A DNA stretch of 23,161 nucleotides from Paraglomus occultum (taxonomy: Eukaryota > Glomeromycota > Glomeromycetes > Paraglomerales > Paraglomeraceae), in assembly GCA_910592205.1 (NCBI GenBank), contig CAJVPJ010000512.1, positions 1 to 23,161 on the forward strand, given 5' to 3'. Both the position numbers and the translations under genes were made by a program. The notes under the pieces were generated by a model. That model saw only the letters and a program-made list of their open reading frames with translations, searched no databases and was not told the DNA's origin. Of the stretch, positions 1-11,270 are shown one piece after another. The stretch's first letter is position 1, and every line of letters begins with the position of its first letter.

Positions 1-18
1 ATATCTTACGTAAATAAG

Positions 19-1831
19 GCCTGGAGGGCAACTTGGATTTAAGGCACATACTGTTGTTCAGTACAACGACGAACAAGAAGTGTCAGAATGGGGCGAACCA
101 GCCCTGATGAAAGAGCCAGAACCTAGAAGAAAGAAGGACAGACGATCTCGAGATAAGAGATCAGTTCAATCGGATCCGATTGAACTGTTTAAGTTACATC
201 TCTCCGTACTCAGAGAAGAGGACAAACCAGCCCTTCCCGACGGATTAACATATACAATGGTAATAACAGACTATTTGCGTGAACTACGCAAGGTAAGAAG
301 GGCAAATTTTCAGTGACATTTTCGTATGTTAACGATTTTATCAAGACTGAACTTTTTCGCTGTAATCAGTTAATTAAAGAAACTCTTGCACGGAGATGGC
401 CCGATGTTCAATTTCCCGAACAGGTGCGATTAATTATGTCGTTGCCTGCTGAATGGGGTCCAGGTACGCCAGGAATTTTGCGCGAATGCGCATATATGGC
501 GGGACTTATTGCAGAGAGATATACAGATCAATTGGATTTTACAACGGAACGTAAGAAACCATTTATAAGAAATGGGAATCTCTTTATCGTTAAACGTTTA
601 ATATGTTGATATCTCAATTCAACGCAATTACATTTTATTTAGCCGAGGCGGCAGCATTATACTGCATCGAAATTCAACAGCAGTACAAAATACAACCGGG
701 AGGTATGTAGAGTCAATGTTTTCAAATATATGGACGGAAACCGCTTCTAACCTGAATGGGCAATTTTTTGTAGAAACATATCTTGTGGTTGACTGCGGTG
801 GCGGTACCGTAGATTTAACAGCACGGAAACTACTAGGAGACAATAAACTGGATGAGGCTACCGTACGCACGGGAGATTTATGCGGCAGCACATTTGTCGA
901 CAGGGCATTCCTCAACTTCCTGGGGGACGTTCTTGGACATGATGCCATAGAAAAATTACGAACAAAGAATTACAGACAGATGCAGTATCTTGTACATAAG
1001 GTTTTCTGTCCGCGTATTAAATTTCCGTTCAGCGGTAATCCAGAAGATTTCCGCCTAGTAGAATTGGATATAGAGCGCGAGTGCGCGGCGCTAAAGGACT
1101 ACGTAACAGGGGAAGCTAGAAGAAATGCGGAACAGGATGATTGGCTGATAGAAATTGATTTTGCAGCCGTAAAGAAAATGTTTGATCCAGTAGTTGATCA
1201 AATAATCGGACTTATCGAGCATCAGTTGCGGTCACTAAGTACAAGATGTTCCGCAATGTTTCTTGTCGGGGGATTTAGTGAGTCGAAGTATCTTGTGAAT
1301 AGAGTGAAAGAAATATTCAATGAGCGGGTTCCGACCATAGCTGTGCCACGTTCACCCATTGCAGCTGTTGTCCGAGGAGCAGTATGGTATGGGTTGAACG
1401 TGGATTACATCAACGGCCGTATGCTAAAATGGACATTTGGTATTGAAATCAAACCTGCGTTTGATCCCAAAAAAGACCCAAGGGATAAAATGCGAGATGA
1501 TAATCGCATTTACAAGTTTGACAAAATCGTCGAACGAGATACTCTCGTTAAGATAAACAAGCCGTTTTCGAGAACCTATTACCCAGTTAAAAATGATCAG
1601 ACAAAACTGGTTTTCCGAATTTTGTACACGGATAAAAAAGATGCAAAATATCCCGATGAACCCGGGATGAAGCTCTTGGGTGAACTGGAGGTCACGGCGT
1701 CGGATACTGAAAATGGTCTGAACAGACCTGTGGAATTTTCGCTTAGTTTTGGTAATATGGAAGTTAAAGCCTCTGCCCGTAATCAGAAAACGGGGAAAAT
1801 ATACAAAACTTCTTTCAATCTTGTTGCCTGA
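19..1831 (+). CDS. Hsp70-like protein, HSPA12 type (5' partial)
   Basis: Exons read as 19-292, 370-550, 643-702 and 774-1831 (TGA); 523 residues lie in the window. The 5' exons with the first phosphate motif lie upstream: an in-frame TAA at 11-13 just before an AG at 17-18 shows the first visible exon starts at 19. Visible family marks are PIELFKLHL, AEW...PGILRECAYMAGLI, the phosphate-2 motif VVDCGGGTVDLT (window residues about 176-187), the adenosine motif LVGGFSESKYL (about 335-345), and VPRSPIAAVVRGAVWYGL. These belong to the divergent HSPA12 branch, whose substrate-binding half differs from canonical Hsp70. The three introns are phases 0, 1 and 1, and joining them gives an unbroken frame through PEAAALYCIE and into the phosphate-2 motif. 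It is expected to be a cytosolic ATPase; the client is unknown. HSPA12-type genes are often expanded in glomeromycotan fungi (established knowledge, not tested here). Confidence 0.9.
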
Positions 1832-1877
1832 TAATGGCTATTTAAAATGTATTATATATATTTAATGTTCGAATTTT

Positions 1878-1883
1878 AATAAA
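1878..1883 (+). terminator. AATAAA polyadenylation signal of the Hsp70-like gene
   Basis: A consensus AATAAA lies 47 bases after the Hsp70-like stop codon in a very AT-rich 3' flank, a normal distance for a fungal 3' end. Confidence 0.55.
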
Positions 1884-2343
1884 AGTTTAGTCAATGGCAT
1901 CTTTTGATAAGAAGCGACTGACATTTCAAGTGACTACTTTCAATCGCACTCTTCAATCAGCCTTGACTTTCAACCGTATTCTCATCTATGACAGGAGCTG
2001 CGCACTGTCGTTTGCTCCGTCAATTAATTCGCCCCGGAATCTATTACCGCTTCGGTTAAGTATATGTCATCACGGTAAACTCAGCGAACTGTTGATTGCC
2101 CTTGCAGTTACGATTTCGGTATCTGCTGCGCAACATACTATTACCGATTTGGTTTCTCGATTAGTTAATTTTGACATTGTTGGTTATATTTGAATAGGAT
2201 CAGCGCCCTGAACAAAGTATTGGCCACAGTTGGCCAAATTAGGCTTCATAAACGCACGTGAATTGATTCCACAATGCCGTTAGTAGCATGCAGTAAAAGC
2301 ATATAAAAAAAATAATGCATAATTTTACGTCAATTAATAGCTA
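1884..2343. other. Intergenic stretch with one unrecognised open frame
   Basis: A 99-codon open frame runs 1894-2193 on the plus strand, starting right at the expected 3' end of the Hsp70-like transcript. Its translation shows no domain, signal peptide or motif I recognise, and no convincing splice sites extend it. I treat it as probably non-coding. Nothing else is visible here. Confidence 0.4.
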
Positions 2344-2505
2344 CAGCCAACTGCCGATAGATCTCCGATAATTCGACCTCCGATAATTCGACCTCCGATA
2401 ATTCGATCGCTTGAGCAAGACCCGATTATTTTATATTGTTTTCCTTAAGTACGGTCTGCCGTTATTCGACCGATGATTCCGGATCGAATTAAAGGGAATT
2501 GACTG
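2344..2505. mobile_element. Short pogo/Tigger-like MITE flanked by TA
   Basis: The element begins CAGCCAACTGCC and, read inward from the other end, CAGTCAATTCCC (9 of 12 matches). It is flanked on both sides by TA, the target duplication of Tc1/mariner/pogo elements. It is 162 bp long with no coding capacity. Inside it lie three tandem copies of a 15-bp unit (CTCCGATAATTCGAC), and the other half carries the related TTATTCGACCGATGATTCCGG. Termini starting CAGT and GATAA-TTCGA submotifs recur at 22537 and, as a terminus only, at 18963 in this window. The assignment is an inference from termini and TA flanks. Confidence 0.5.
2363..2406 (+). repeat. Three tandem copies of a 15-bp unit
   Basis: CTCCGATAATTCGAC is repeated head to tail at 2363, 2378 and 2393, the last copy ending in T-CGC instead of C. 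It lies inside the MITE-like element, near its left end. Confidence 0.85.
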
Positions 2506-5500
2506 TATGTCGAAAACAGACGGGAATTTTCAAATGCAAGACCAAAAGGTGGCTACACATGTTCTCGATCGTATATGTGATCAAAAATTCATTTTCTATC
2601 AGGTCCATTGAATTGTGATCGTCCATGAGGTTAATAGAACCAGAAAAAACCAATGCGACAGACTCAAAGTGCTCGACATTATTGTTATTTAAAAAATTTT
2701 ACGTGTGAATATTTCAGGTGAGACACAAACACAGGAATTATTTCATTCAATTGCCGGGTTGAGGATGAGCTTAATCTCTTGCAACAGAATTTACTCAATG
2801 TACTAGAAATACCTTTGGCTAATTTATGCAATACGCTGATAATGTTACAAAGAGTGAGTTAATATAGATGAGAGATTACGATGAGGTTGAGGATCTGAAG
2901 ATGCATATAATTGAGTTTTACTCATTTTTGAAAGGCACATCTCGGGAAAGTTATAAATTAACCGAGACAAATTTTGTATTGCATCTGCTTTATCTCTATC
3001 TCCTCCTGCAGGCTCAACGGAGTATCAAATTGACTGAATTGCAAGAGAATTATCCTCGGGCTTATATTATTCAATACAATAAACGCCAGTAATTTGGATT
3101 TTCGAATGATCGTTGGCACACATAATTTACCTTTAGCCAGATCCGATTGACTTTCTTCCACAAGTCGTGTCTCTATAAATCAGTTTTCGAATTAACAAAT
3201 GTATTTACAATCAAAAAAAAAAAAAGTGAAAAACTTTTAAACCAAATGTACAACATGTTATCTCAAGATTTTAGTTTTTATCATTATGAGAATACCCACA
3301 ATCCATTGCAAATGATAAAAAATTATACGAAAAGAGTTAGTTTTATGAACCGTAACAGTATTAACAACAGTACGTATTAATGTTTCTGAATTGGTTTTAT
3401 TTTCATTTGCAATAATAAGGTGATTTTTTTAACATAATTGATCAATTTTTCTTGTACAATTAGCTGTCTCGGTTTAATAGTAACTAATTGTAATTAAATA
3501 AATGCGTGGTAGACATGTTAGTTAATGGAATCAACAATACTCGCAGATACCACAAGTAAAAAGCCTATAGAATTGCCAGCTCGATAATTCAGTCATTACT
3601 GTTTACATAGATAGATACCTTTGATAAGTTTTTACTGCGTGAGTAAATTAAGAGCATAACAGTCAGCAATTTTGTTCCATTTGCAATGTTTTTTATAACA
3701 ACTTGCAAGTCAAATATTGCGGGAAACTTTTAATTACAGCAAAGTGCTTGCTAAAGTGCAACTGGCAAGTCAATAAGTCTTTAACACTAAAAATAACGTA
3801 CTGCAGATAAAATTCATTGTACACCACCTTTTTAAAAGACTAGCCGTGCTCGACAAAATATTCAAAACTACGAGGGACCAACTCGCTCTTTCGCACTAGG
3901 AAACATCATAAACAGCTATTCAATTTAATGAGTTGAATGGTTGTATCACCGTCAAACAAATTGACCGTCACCACATGCACCTACCCGCAACAATTGATGC
4001 AAAAATATCTTTCTAATGTTTCTATAGCATGTGACTGTTTATATTCACACGCTTGCAAACTTGTGATTATATGACACGAAGTTGTGATCTCCAAAATAAG
4101 CACCGCCTATTACTATTGTTAAAGGGTACTTATTTTCGGAACTATACGCTAATATTTATCTTAATAATAGTGCTGTCGGGAAAAAACTATCAGAAATCGG
4201 CATTGGTATTAGTATTAGTCGGAAGGGGTGGGAAAGAGAATGGCGATATACTCTCAATCAGTCTAAAATAAACGAACAAAATACACAAACTATTTGGTGA
4301 TACAAAATTTAAGCGAACAAATTTTTGTTTGAGTGACGACGTAGATATGAAACGATCGCCATTATTTCTGAGCTTCGCAAATGAAATAGTCGATCTTGTT
4401 AATTCGTACAAACACTGGCCTGAGTTACAGTAAAAAGTTTATTTAAACTTTTATAAATCTCTGTAATCCGCAATCCGAAGGTATTTGGGAAAAAACATGT
4501 CATATAAAAAGTCGTTGTCAATCCGAAGAATCTCATCAGCTTACAAAACTGAACCATATCTTTGAAGTTAATGAATCATAAGCCGAAAGACAATTAAAGA
4601 TTGCCGATAAAAGTTATGTCGTATAATTGCTGTTTTCAAATAATGCGAAAAACGTGATAAGATGATGTTGTACATAAACTATTGCGTTTAGAAGTGTTTT
4701 GCCTAATCCCGATTGTCACAGCCTTGTAGTTGATCTTAGAGAAGAGTTGCGTTGAATGTTAAAGTATTTGAAGTACAAAGTGAGCAATTGCGCAATTGCA
4801 TTGACAGTTTCTTCATACCTCAAAGCAAGATGATATAATTAAATGTAAGCAGTGAACAATTTACTTTTATTAATCCAAACTGAATTTCTGCAGAAAGATA
4901 AAATTCCCTATGTTCTGAAAAAATGCAAAGGTAGTTAAAGACATGACAAAAAAATCTCATTTTTAATAACAGAGTAAAATGAGATAAATTTAATGCTGTA
5001 TTTTTTACATTTGATGAAATATCACGAAAGCACGTCTGAGATCTATCAATATTAATATCGTTGGCAGAGAAATCTTGTTCATTTATTATTATAGCGTATC
5101 TGCGGATAAACTGGAATAGTAAAAAACTTGGAAACCTTTTACTTGATTTTCCTATCCAAAGGCCGTGCCATTAAGCTTTGAATAAATTATTGCTAATATA
5201 TAACACTAAATTTATGTTGTAAAGAAAGCTATTATAATACGCAAAGTAAGATTCAATAAAGTCATGGGAACACGCACTGCTGATGATGGTCCAGTATTAC
5301 GTTGTTGTGAACAATATTAATATTGTTTGGTATCAAAGACTTAATCCATACAAACGGCCATTAATGTTAATATCTGATCTGGTCGCTGGCTTCTTAAATC
5401 GATTCGCTGCTATCTATTATTCTATTTGTATAGGCATTTTGTACGATGCTAAACGGGTGACTTGTGTCCCTAGCTGTTGTTATAAAACACAGGACAAGAA

Positions 5501-6271
5501 ATCGTTTCTCAAGCACCCGTTTATAAGATATAAAAGCATAATTATGTCACTTTGTTAGAATCGCCGTTTTATAGTACTACTTTACGACTTATATCATCGA
5601 CGAGCTCTGATCTATATTTAAGTAACCGGTATTAAACCAATCTCTTTCTGCTATTCTGAAAACGGTTACCAGAAACATCGTCGTGTTTGGTATCAAATGA
5701 CGATATGGGTTTGGTCTATAACAAATCAAGTTTTGAAGAGAAAAGGAATGTCGTCACCTTTCACCTTCACATTAGGTGTAACGTGTTCACGTGAAAGATA
5801 TACTAAACGATCGTTATCAACCACTCTTTTCCTGAACGTAATGAACGTAATGAATTGTACATACACGTTGTCGAGCGTAGGGCTTGTAATACTTTGAAGA
5901 CAGGAGTGTTTATTGATAATGGTAAGACATGCCAGTGAGATAGTTGTAACCAAAGCACGAAACGAGAGAATTCGAGAATAGGGGTTTAATTAAAACCTGA
6001 TGATCAGGATTTAGGTTACTCTTGTTTCCTTATTTGACAGCTCACCCTTTCCCACCCTGCCGTTATGATATCATTCGTATATCACACACGCTTTAGGAAT
6101 GTACGATGGAAAGAAAAAAAAATTTTAATTATGATACAAAAGATTCTATTTCACATATTAATATAAACACAGGTTGGTCGAAAAGAAAAAAAAAATTTTA
6201 AACGAAACAAATCGTACGTGTATTTAATTTTCCCCAAAGACAACAAATAGATGCTATAATACTAGTCGCAT
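2506..6271. other. 3.8-kb gene-poor region
   Basis: No gene can be supported here. Short open frames occur at 2721-2863, 2868-3092, 3147-3380, 4053-4271, 5283-5558 and 5697-5897 on plus, with a few on minus, but they have low-complexity or unrecognisable translations and do not join by plausible introns. The pair 2721-2863 and 2868-3092, leucine-rich and adjacent in different frames, is the best candidate for a decayed gene. The last 200 bases are probably the promoter and 5' UTR of the LITAF gene. Confidence 0.5.
6112..6201 (+). repeat. Two A-tract direct repeats upstream of the LITAF gene
   Basis: Two near-copies of AAGAAAAAAAAATTTTAA lie about 70 bp apart, at roughly 6114 and 6184, 90 to 160 bp before the LITAF start codon. 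Poly(dA:dT) tracts often exclude nucleosomes in fungal promoters; that role here is an inference. Confidence 0.4.
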
Positions 6272-6745
6272 ATGACCTCGTCATTCTCGCAAACATCAGT
6301 AGTCTATACACCAATCCCTTACGCACATACCGGCGAAGAGAAGTCTACATCGGGATTATCTAGGACGGAACGACGGGTTCGACCACAAGAGAGACGCAAA
6401 AGCTTGACCGTATCGCCATTACTCAAGTATCCTGACTTTCCAGTTAGAGTACAGTGTCCACACTGCAGTCAATTCGTAACCACAACTGTGAGATATCGTA
6501 ATGGAACATGCACATATGCTCTTGCAACAGCATTATTGCTTACAACTGTCATATTATTTTGGGTACCATTTTGTCTCAAAGCAACAAAGGGTAAGTGAAT
6601 GCGCAAATGACTATAGTTTACGTTATGACTAATTGTAAATCGTGATGGTCTAACGTTTTCTTCTGTCATTCATTAACCAAAAGATGCACAACATACTTGC
6701 CCTCATTGCTCCAATAATCTTGGAATAATGCATCGTCTTCGATAA
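6272..6745 (+). CDS. LITAF-domain membrane protein
   Basis: Exons 6272-6590 and 6684-6745 join in phase 1 to give 126 aa. The LITAF (SIMPLE-like) domain is complete. It has a first zinc knuckle CPHC at residues 62-65, a hydrophobic segment at about 82-101 (ALATALLLTTVILFWVPFCL), then HTCPHC at 110-115 and the typical NNLG before a short basic tail. In this family the two CxxC pairs bind one zinc and the hydrophobic stretch enters the cytosolic face of late endosome or lysosome membranes as a hairpin (family knowledge). The first 60 residues are polar, Ser/Thr- and Arg-rich and likely disordered; no PPxY motif is visible. The second CxxC pair is encoded only after the intron, so the unspliced frame, which ends in LKATKGK, lacks half the zinc site. 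The start is the first ATG in frame. Confidence 0.9.
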
Positions 6746-7082
6746 CAAAATCATCGTGAATACTTATGGCATTTTTCTCATCATCCCTTGTACAAAGAAA
6801 AACCGTTCATATCTTTGATGTTATTTAATTAATAGCTCTCATACTGTAAAGTAATTCCATTTTTGCATTAACATTAACATGTACTTTATATATATATATA
6901 TATATATATATGCTTGTATAAAATCACGTGAATATAACTTGAAAATAAAAAATAACATTTACCCGTAACCCTGACATTAATAACACTTCTAAACCCGATG
7001 CCTACATCGTAAGGCTTGTCTTGTTCTATTTCACCTTGATCAAGATTCTCCATAACTTTCCTTGCGCTTACTTCCTTACAAA
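6746..7082. other. Intergenic region between the LITAF and SRP receptor genes
   Basis: This short spacer holds the LITAF 3' flank, an AT microsatellite and the presumed SRP receptor promoter. A pyrimidine-rich stretch just before 7083 looks like a 5' UTR. No gene is seen. Confidence 0.6.
6887..6911. repeat. (TA)12 microsatellite
   Basis: An uninterrupted TA dinucleotide run of about 25 bases lies in the intergenic spacer. Confidence 0.95.
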
Positions 7083-9705
7083 ATGTTGGACTTTTTCACT
7101 ATCTTGACCAAAGGAGGTATAGTCCTTTGGTCAAAAACGTTCGCAAGAGTGAGAACCTCACCTGTGGATCCACTGATTAAAGAGGTTTTGATAGAGGAAC
7201 GTGCGGGCGAGACCGAATATGTAAAGGATTCGTACTGTTTAAAATGGACTTTTGCAAACGAGCTCGACTTGATCTTTGTGGTGAGTATGACAACCGCTGG
7301 TGACGCTCGTTAGTCACGTCAAACTTTAAATTCGTTCTCACTTGCCGAACTATCGACGCCTTTATTTGTAGGTAGCGTACCAGAAAATTCTTCAATTGGC
7401 ATATATAGACGAACTATTGTCAACGGTTAAGAAGTACTTTTGTGAAAAATTCGCAGCTCTTATCAGGGACACTTCGAAAATTCATAACTTTGAATTCGAC
7501 AGCGATTTTGATACAATTCGCACCCGACTAGAAAGAAAAGGGGAACAGGTAAATGATTTGGTATTGTAAATCTTCTCGCAAAAAAGAAAAGAAAGTAAAT
7601 TTATGCTTACCTTTTATGCGCTTTGTAGGAGAAAAGACAAGCTCCTCGGAAATTTGACCAAACAAAAAAGTACAAATCAACGCTGGATGCCGCAAAAACG
7701 GGTAACGGTAAGCATATTATAGTAGAAAGTTTTATGCAAAACCTTCTATTCATTCACTTACTCCTTGGGCTTTGATGCATAGACGTGAGTGATCTCCGCA
7801 ATCCGCAAGAATCAGTTTCTGAGAATCAAGACGCTTTCCCTGCGAATAAAGATATTCTTTCCCGTGGTGGGAAAGCTCGAACGACAGGAAAGAAGAAAAA
7901 AGGCAACAAACAACAATCTACAGAAGTCAATTCAGTGTAAATATTATATTCCTATGCGCGTACGCGTTATATTTTCGTGGTTACCCGATACTGGTATACT
8001 TATCATTTGTTCAAAAATTATTGCTTATCAAAGAGATCAAAGCCAAACACGAAAAAAAGTAATGCGAAAATGGGATGACAAAGTGAGCAAGGAAGAAGCC
8101 GAGAGTCTGGATTATAGCAACTCGAAGAATTCGGAACTTGATTCGACAGAAGTAATTAGAAATTTTGTTGACGAACGCAAACTCGGACGTCATTTCAAAG
8201 ATGGTCATTACGAAGTACAAGATCTTGGTGATGATGATGATGATGAGGATGATAGTGAGGAGGAAGATGAAGAGGACGAAGTCGACGAAGTTAATGTGCA
8301 GAATAAGAATGGTGGAATATTTTCATTCTTCAAGAGTATCACGGGTCAGAAGGAATTAACTGAACGTGACTTGGCGCCAGTCATGGCTAACATGAGAGAA
8401 CATCTGATTAAAAAGAACGTTGCCGCTGATATTGCTTCCCACTTGTGCGATTCCATTACAAAGAATTTGGTTGGACAAAAGTTGGGCAGTTTTAGAAGTA
8501 TGTATTAATGCGCGGGGATGTTTATGTTACCCGAATCCTAATGTGGTATAGTTCCATATTCACTAACGGTTAGATTTCTATACCTAGGTGTGCACTCGGC
8601 GGTGAAACTTTCAATGGAAGCCTCTTTAACAAAAATTCTAACACCAAAGACATCTGTCGATCTGTTACGTGACATAGCACAAGCACAGTCAGAATCCCGT
8701 CCATACACTATCTGCTTTATCGGCGTCAATGGAGTTGGTGATTATCTCAATATGGTGAAATGCTGTTTTTTTGTTTCGAAAATTTCACAAGTCGACTTAT
8801 CTTTCCGTCACATTTCATCATTTTCATCTAGGCAAATCGACAAACTTGTCCAAAACCTGTTTCTGGCTTCTGCAGAACAATTTACGCGTTCTTATTGCTG
8901 CATGCGATACCTTTAGGTCGGGTGCAGTTGAACAGTTGAGAGTACATGTGCGGAACCTTAATATGTTGGGACAAGGGAAGGGAGTGGAGCTATATGAGAG
9001 AGGCTATGGCAAGGATGCCGCTGGCATCGCAAAGGATGCTATTTCATATGGTGTGGAAACAAGATAACATTGAGAAGGAGGAGGGTTTGTTTAAGCCTTG
9101 GTTATGGAATTCTAAAGTAGTATTTATTTGATTAGCAAAAACAAATAGGTTCGACGTTGTATTGATCGATACAGCAGGAAGAATGCAAGACAATGAACCT
9201 TTGATGCGAGCTTTGGCAAAGGTTCGAACGCATATTATAACTGAAACATGCTTATACCCCCCATATTTGAAATTGAACTAATCCCGGCAACTATTTCTCG
9301 TCAATTGATTAATTGATTAGCTTGTAACGGTAAACGATCCGGATAAAATAATATTTGTCGGCGAAGCACTGGTTGGTAACGAAGCAGTTGATCAACTAAC
9401 AAAGTTCAATCAAGCATTGAAAGACTTTTCCGGACTACAAAACCCAAGACAGATCGATGGAATAATATTGACCAAGTTTGATACAATTGATGATAAGGTA
9501 ATTTGATTTTTTTTTCCTTCTGTAATTGCGTGCCCGCGACGTGAAATAATTGAGATGCTAACGATATTTGATATAGGTTGGTGCAGCATTATCCATGACT
9601 TATACGACAGGACAGCCAATACTGTTTGTCGGCACTGGGCAAACGTATACTGATTTAAAAAACATGAAGATTGGGCACGTTGTCCAATCTTTGATAAAAG
9701 GTTAA
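7083..9705 (+). CDS. SRPRA: Signal recognition particle receptor subunit alpha
   Basis: The ten exons are 7083-7280, 7372-7548, 7629-7707, 7783-7936, 8034-8497, 8588-8737, 8832-9050, 9136-9221, 9321-9497 and 9577-9705. They splice to one frame of 610 aa, against about 640 in animals. The start gives the conserved [16 protein letters not shown]. Domains: an N-terminal SRX domain, which binds the beta subunit on the ER membrane, at about 1-125; a lysine-rich then acidic linker with a D/E run at about 268-288; the helical N domain from about 300; and the SRP-type GTPase. GTPase motifs are G1 GVNGVGKST (403-411), [11 protein letters not shown] (433-443), DTAGRMQ (492-498), TKFD (560-563) and the closing GTGQTYTDL. 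It receives ribosome-SRP complexes at the ER and hydrolyses GTP with SRP54. All catalytic motifs are intact and the gene looks functional. The least certain junction is 7936/8034, in the variable linker. Confidence 0.96.
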
Positions 9706-9881
9706 AGTTGACATAAGATAATTTTAATAGTTTCATCAGCGGGAGATTGGCAATGCAGTTTGTATCTTGGTGTTTGTTAATATTGAACATTTGCTGATAA
9801 ATCAAACACACACAATTTCTATCCAAAGTCTCTCACATGTCAAATTTTGTTTGGAGCATCATACAATTTACTTTATAGACT

Positions 9882-9887
9882 AATAAA
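9882..9887 (+). terminator. AATAAA candidate polyadenylation signal of the SRP receptor gene
   Basis: An AATAAA lies 177 bases after the stop codon. It is the first consensus signal I see downstream, but AT-rich DNA makes chance matches common. Confidence 0.35.
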
Positions 9888-10400
9888 TTCAACTATCTCG
9901 GAAAACTTAATGACCAGTACACAGTCAGTATTCGATAAGACTTACGCGCTAAGTATAAAGACGTTTATATTGTTAATTAATTACATAATAAAATATTTCT
10001 GCAAACTAGCTTGCTTTAGAGAATTGATTTCTTATCTGACGTTGCAAATCTTCCATCCCTGACTTGGCATTCGATTTTTGTAGATAGTTGTTCTAATATT
10101 AGAACTCTAATGACGTATTTACTGTTTTTAATCGACATGTTTTATTGTATACTTGGCTGTTTGTTTAATCAATAGTGTGCTGCTACTTATTAATTAATAA
10201 TCACACACTCCACACAAAGACACATTATTATGCGTGATGTGTTATACAGTCTGTAACATCGAAGAACGTCGAACGTCGACTTGTGCTTTCTTGAATTCGG
10301 GGCAAGTTGAGACATAATAATAAGTTTGGGTATAGCACAATGCATTAGTAAGTCTTGCCTTCTTTAGTTACCATCTCAATTGACATATTTTTGGTGGTGG
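9888..10400. other. Intergenic stretch with an AT-rich palindrome
   Basis: No gene is seen. A palindrome centred on TTAATTAA near 10191 (TTATTAATTAATAA) has outer arms AGTGTG and CACACT, so an imperfect hairpin of about 36 bases is possible. Its role is unknown. Confidence 0.4.
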
Positions 10401-10755
10401 TTATCTCAATGAGGGATCTTGCATTACTATAACATCTAGAGATTTCGCAAGGACGCCAACTCTATCATTATTATAGCAAGCATCGACTTTAGTCGGCAGT
10501 TTAAGTATAATATATTCGATTGGGATACCCCTGAATGGAAGTTTTTCACTATTTTTGTCACTTCCGTTCACGCATATTAACTTTGTGTTCAAATAACAGG
10601 CTGGCCCTGTTCAAGATTGACACACAAAATGAGAGACTGGCCCATTTGATCAGGACTGTCGAATCTGTATAACTTTTTACCGTAATGCCATTTCTGCAAG
10701 TTGATATGCAACAGTTCTTTTACGAAACGTTCGATCCCCAGCAGCTTGTTTTACA
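10401..10755 (-). pseudogene. Possible decayed coding stretch, family unknown
   Basis: On the minus strand two protein-like open stretches abut in different frames. The upstream one (about 10755 down to 10590) reads through KWHYGKKLYRFDSPDQMGQS and then stops. The next (10592 down to 10401) reads TKLICVNGSDKNSEKLPFRG and onward. The frame change at about 10590, with no good intron between, suggests a frameshifted relic. I do not recognise the family. It overlaps the region where the opposite strand shows a kinesin-like fragment, so at most one strand is likely to have been real. Confidence 0.2.
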
Positions 10756-11270
10756 TGAAACATTAGAACCAATGTTGTAGGCACAGCAGCCATGCTTAAT
10801 TTCCTATTTTTCGCATGGTTGCGGTAAAACTCAGTCATCAAACCATTGAAATTTATCTATCGTCAAATTACTCGCTGTATTGGAAGTACAATATTTATTG
10901 AACAATGCAACGATCCCGTGCAACTAGGAACAAGGACCTGTATCGTCAATGTCACCGTAAAATATCTGATGGCTATAGACATGGAATGTTCCACTATTTC
11001 GTTCATACTTGATTGTATTAGTTAGTTGCATACTGATTACTTTAAATAGGTTTTCTCTAATTGGTAAGATCCATACCAAAAATAAGCTGGATATGTCTGA
11101 TACTTTTAAACGTATTGAAAAACGAAAGGAACGTATGTTTGAGTCAACTGGCGAAATACTTGGATGTTCTCACCGAGAAGTTACAAGTGTTTCGTTTACA
11201 ACATTACTTGTCTATAAACGAGTTATAATGAATACCTACATACTACACAATGCCCTGCAAACACGTTAAT
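10590..11270 (+). pseudogene. Possible relic of a kinesin motor-domain gene
   Basis: Short plus-strand fragments in changing frames resemble successive kinesin motor segments. About 10708-10779 reads QQFFYETFDPQQLVLHETLE and ends PML-stop; it is similar in layout to the FxFDxVF...Q..V...T..P region. About 10820-10845 reads HGCGKTQSS, like the P-loop GCGKTHT of kinesin-8, with the upstream half of the loop damaged. About 10930-10990 reads CIVNVTVKYLMAID, recalling VSYLEIYNE. A later open stretch (11088-11190, with DTFKRIEKRKERMFES) is not recognised. Frames break several times, so if this is a kinesin it is dead. The identification rests on short motifs and is weak. Confidence 0.27.

Noticed and set aside
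293-313. Tiny 21-base GT...AG intron in the Hsp70-like gene
   Set aside because: It is too short to splice and leads into a stop. The 293-369 intron restores the family sequence in phase.
1894-2193. 99-codon open frame after the Hsp70-like gene
   Set aside because: It overlaps the expected 3' end of the previous transcript, has no recognisable motif and no supporting splice structure.
5283-5558. 91-codon open frame in the gene-poor region
   Set aside because: The translation has no domain, signal or family resemblance I can support; a chance frame is likely.
6887-6911. (TA)12 run as a TATA box or replication origin
   Set aside because: It is a simple microsatellite 170 bp from the next start codon; nothing else supports a regulatory role.
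9410-9826. 138-codon open frame on the minus strand over the SRP receptor 3' end
   Set aside because: It lies antisense to confirmed SRP receptor exons 9 and 10, and its translation has no recognisable content.
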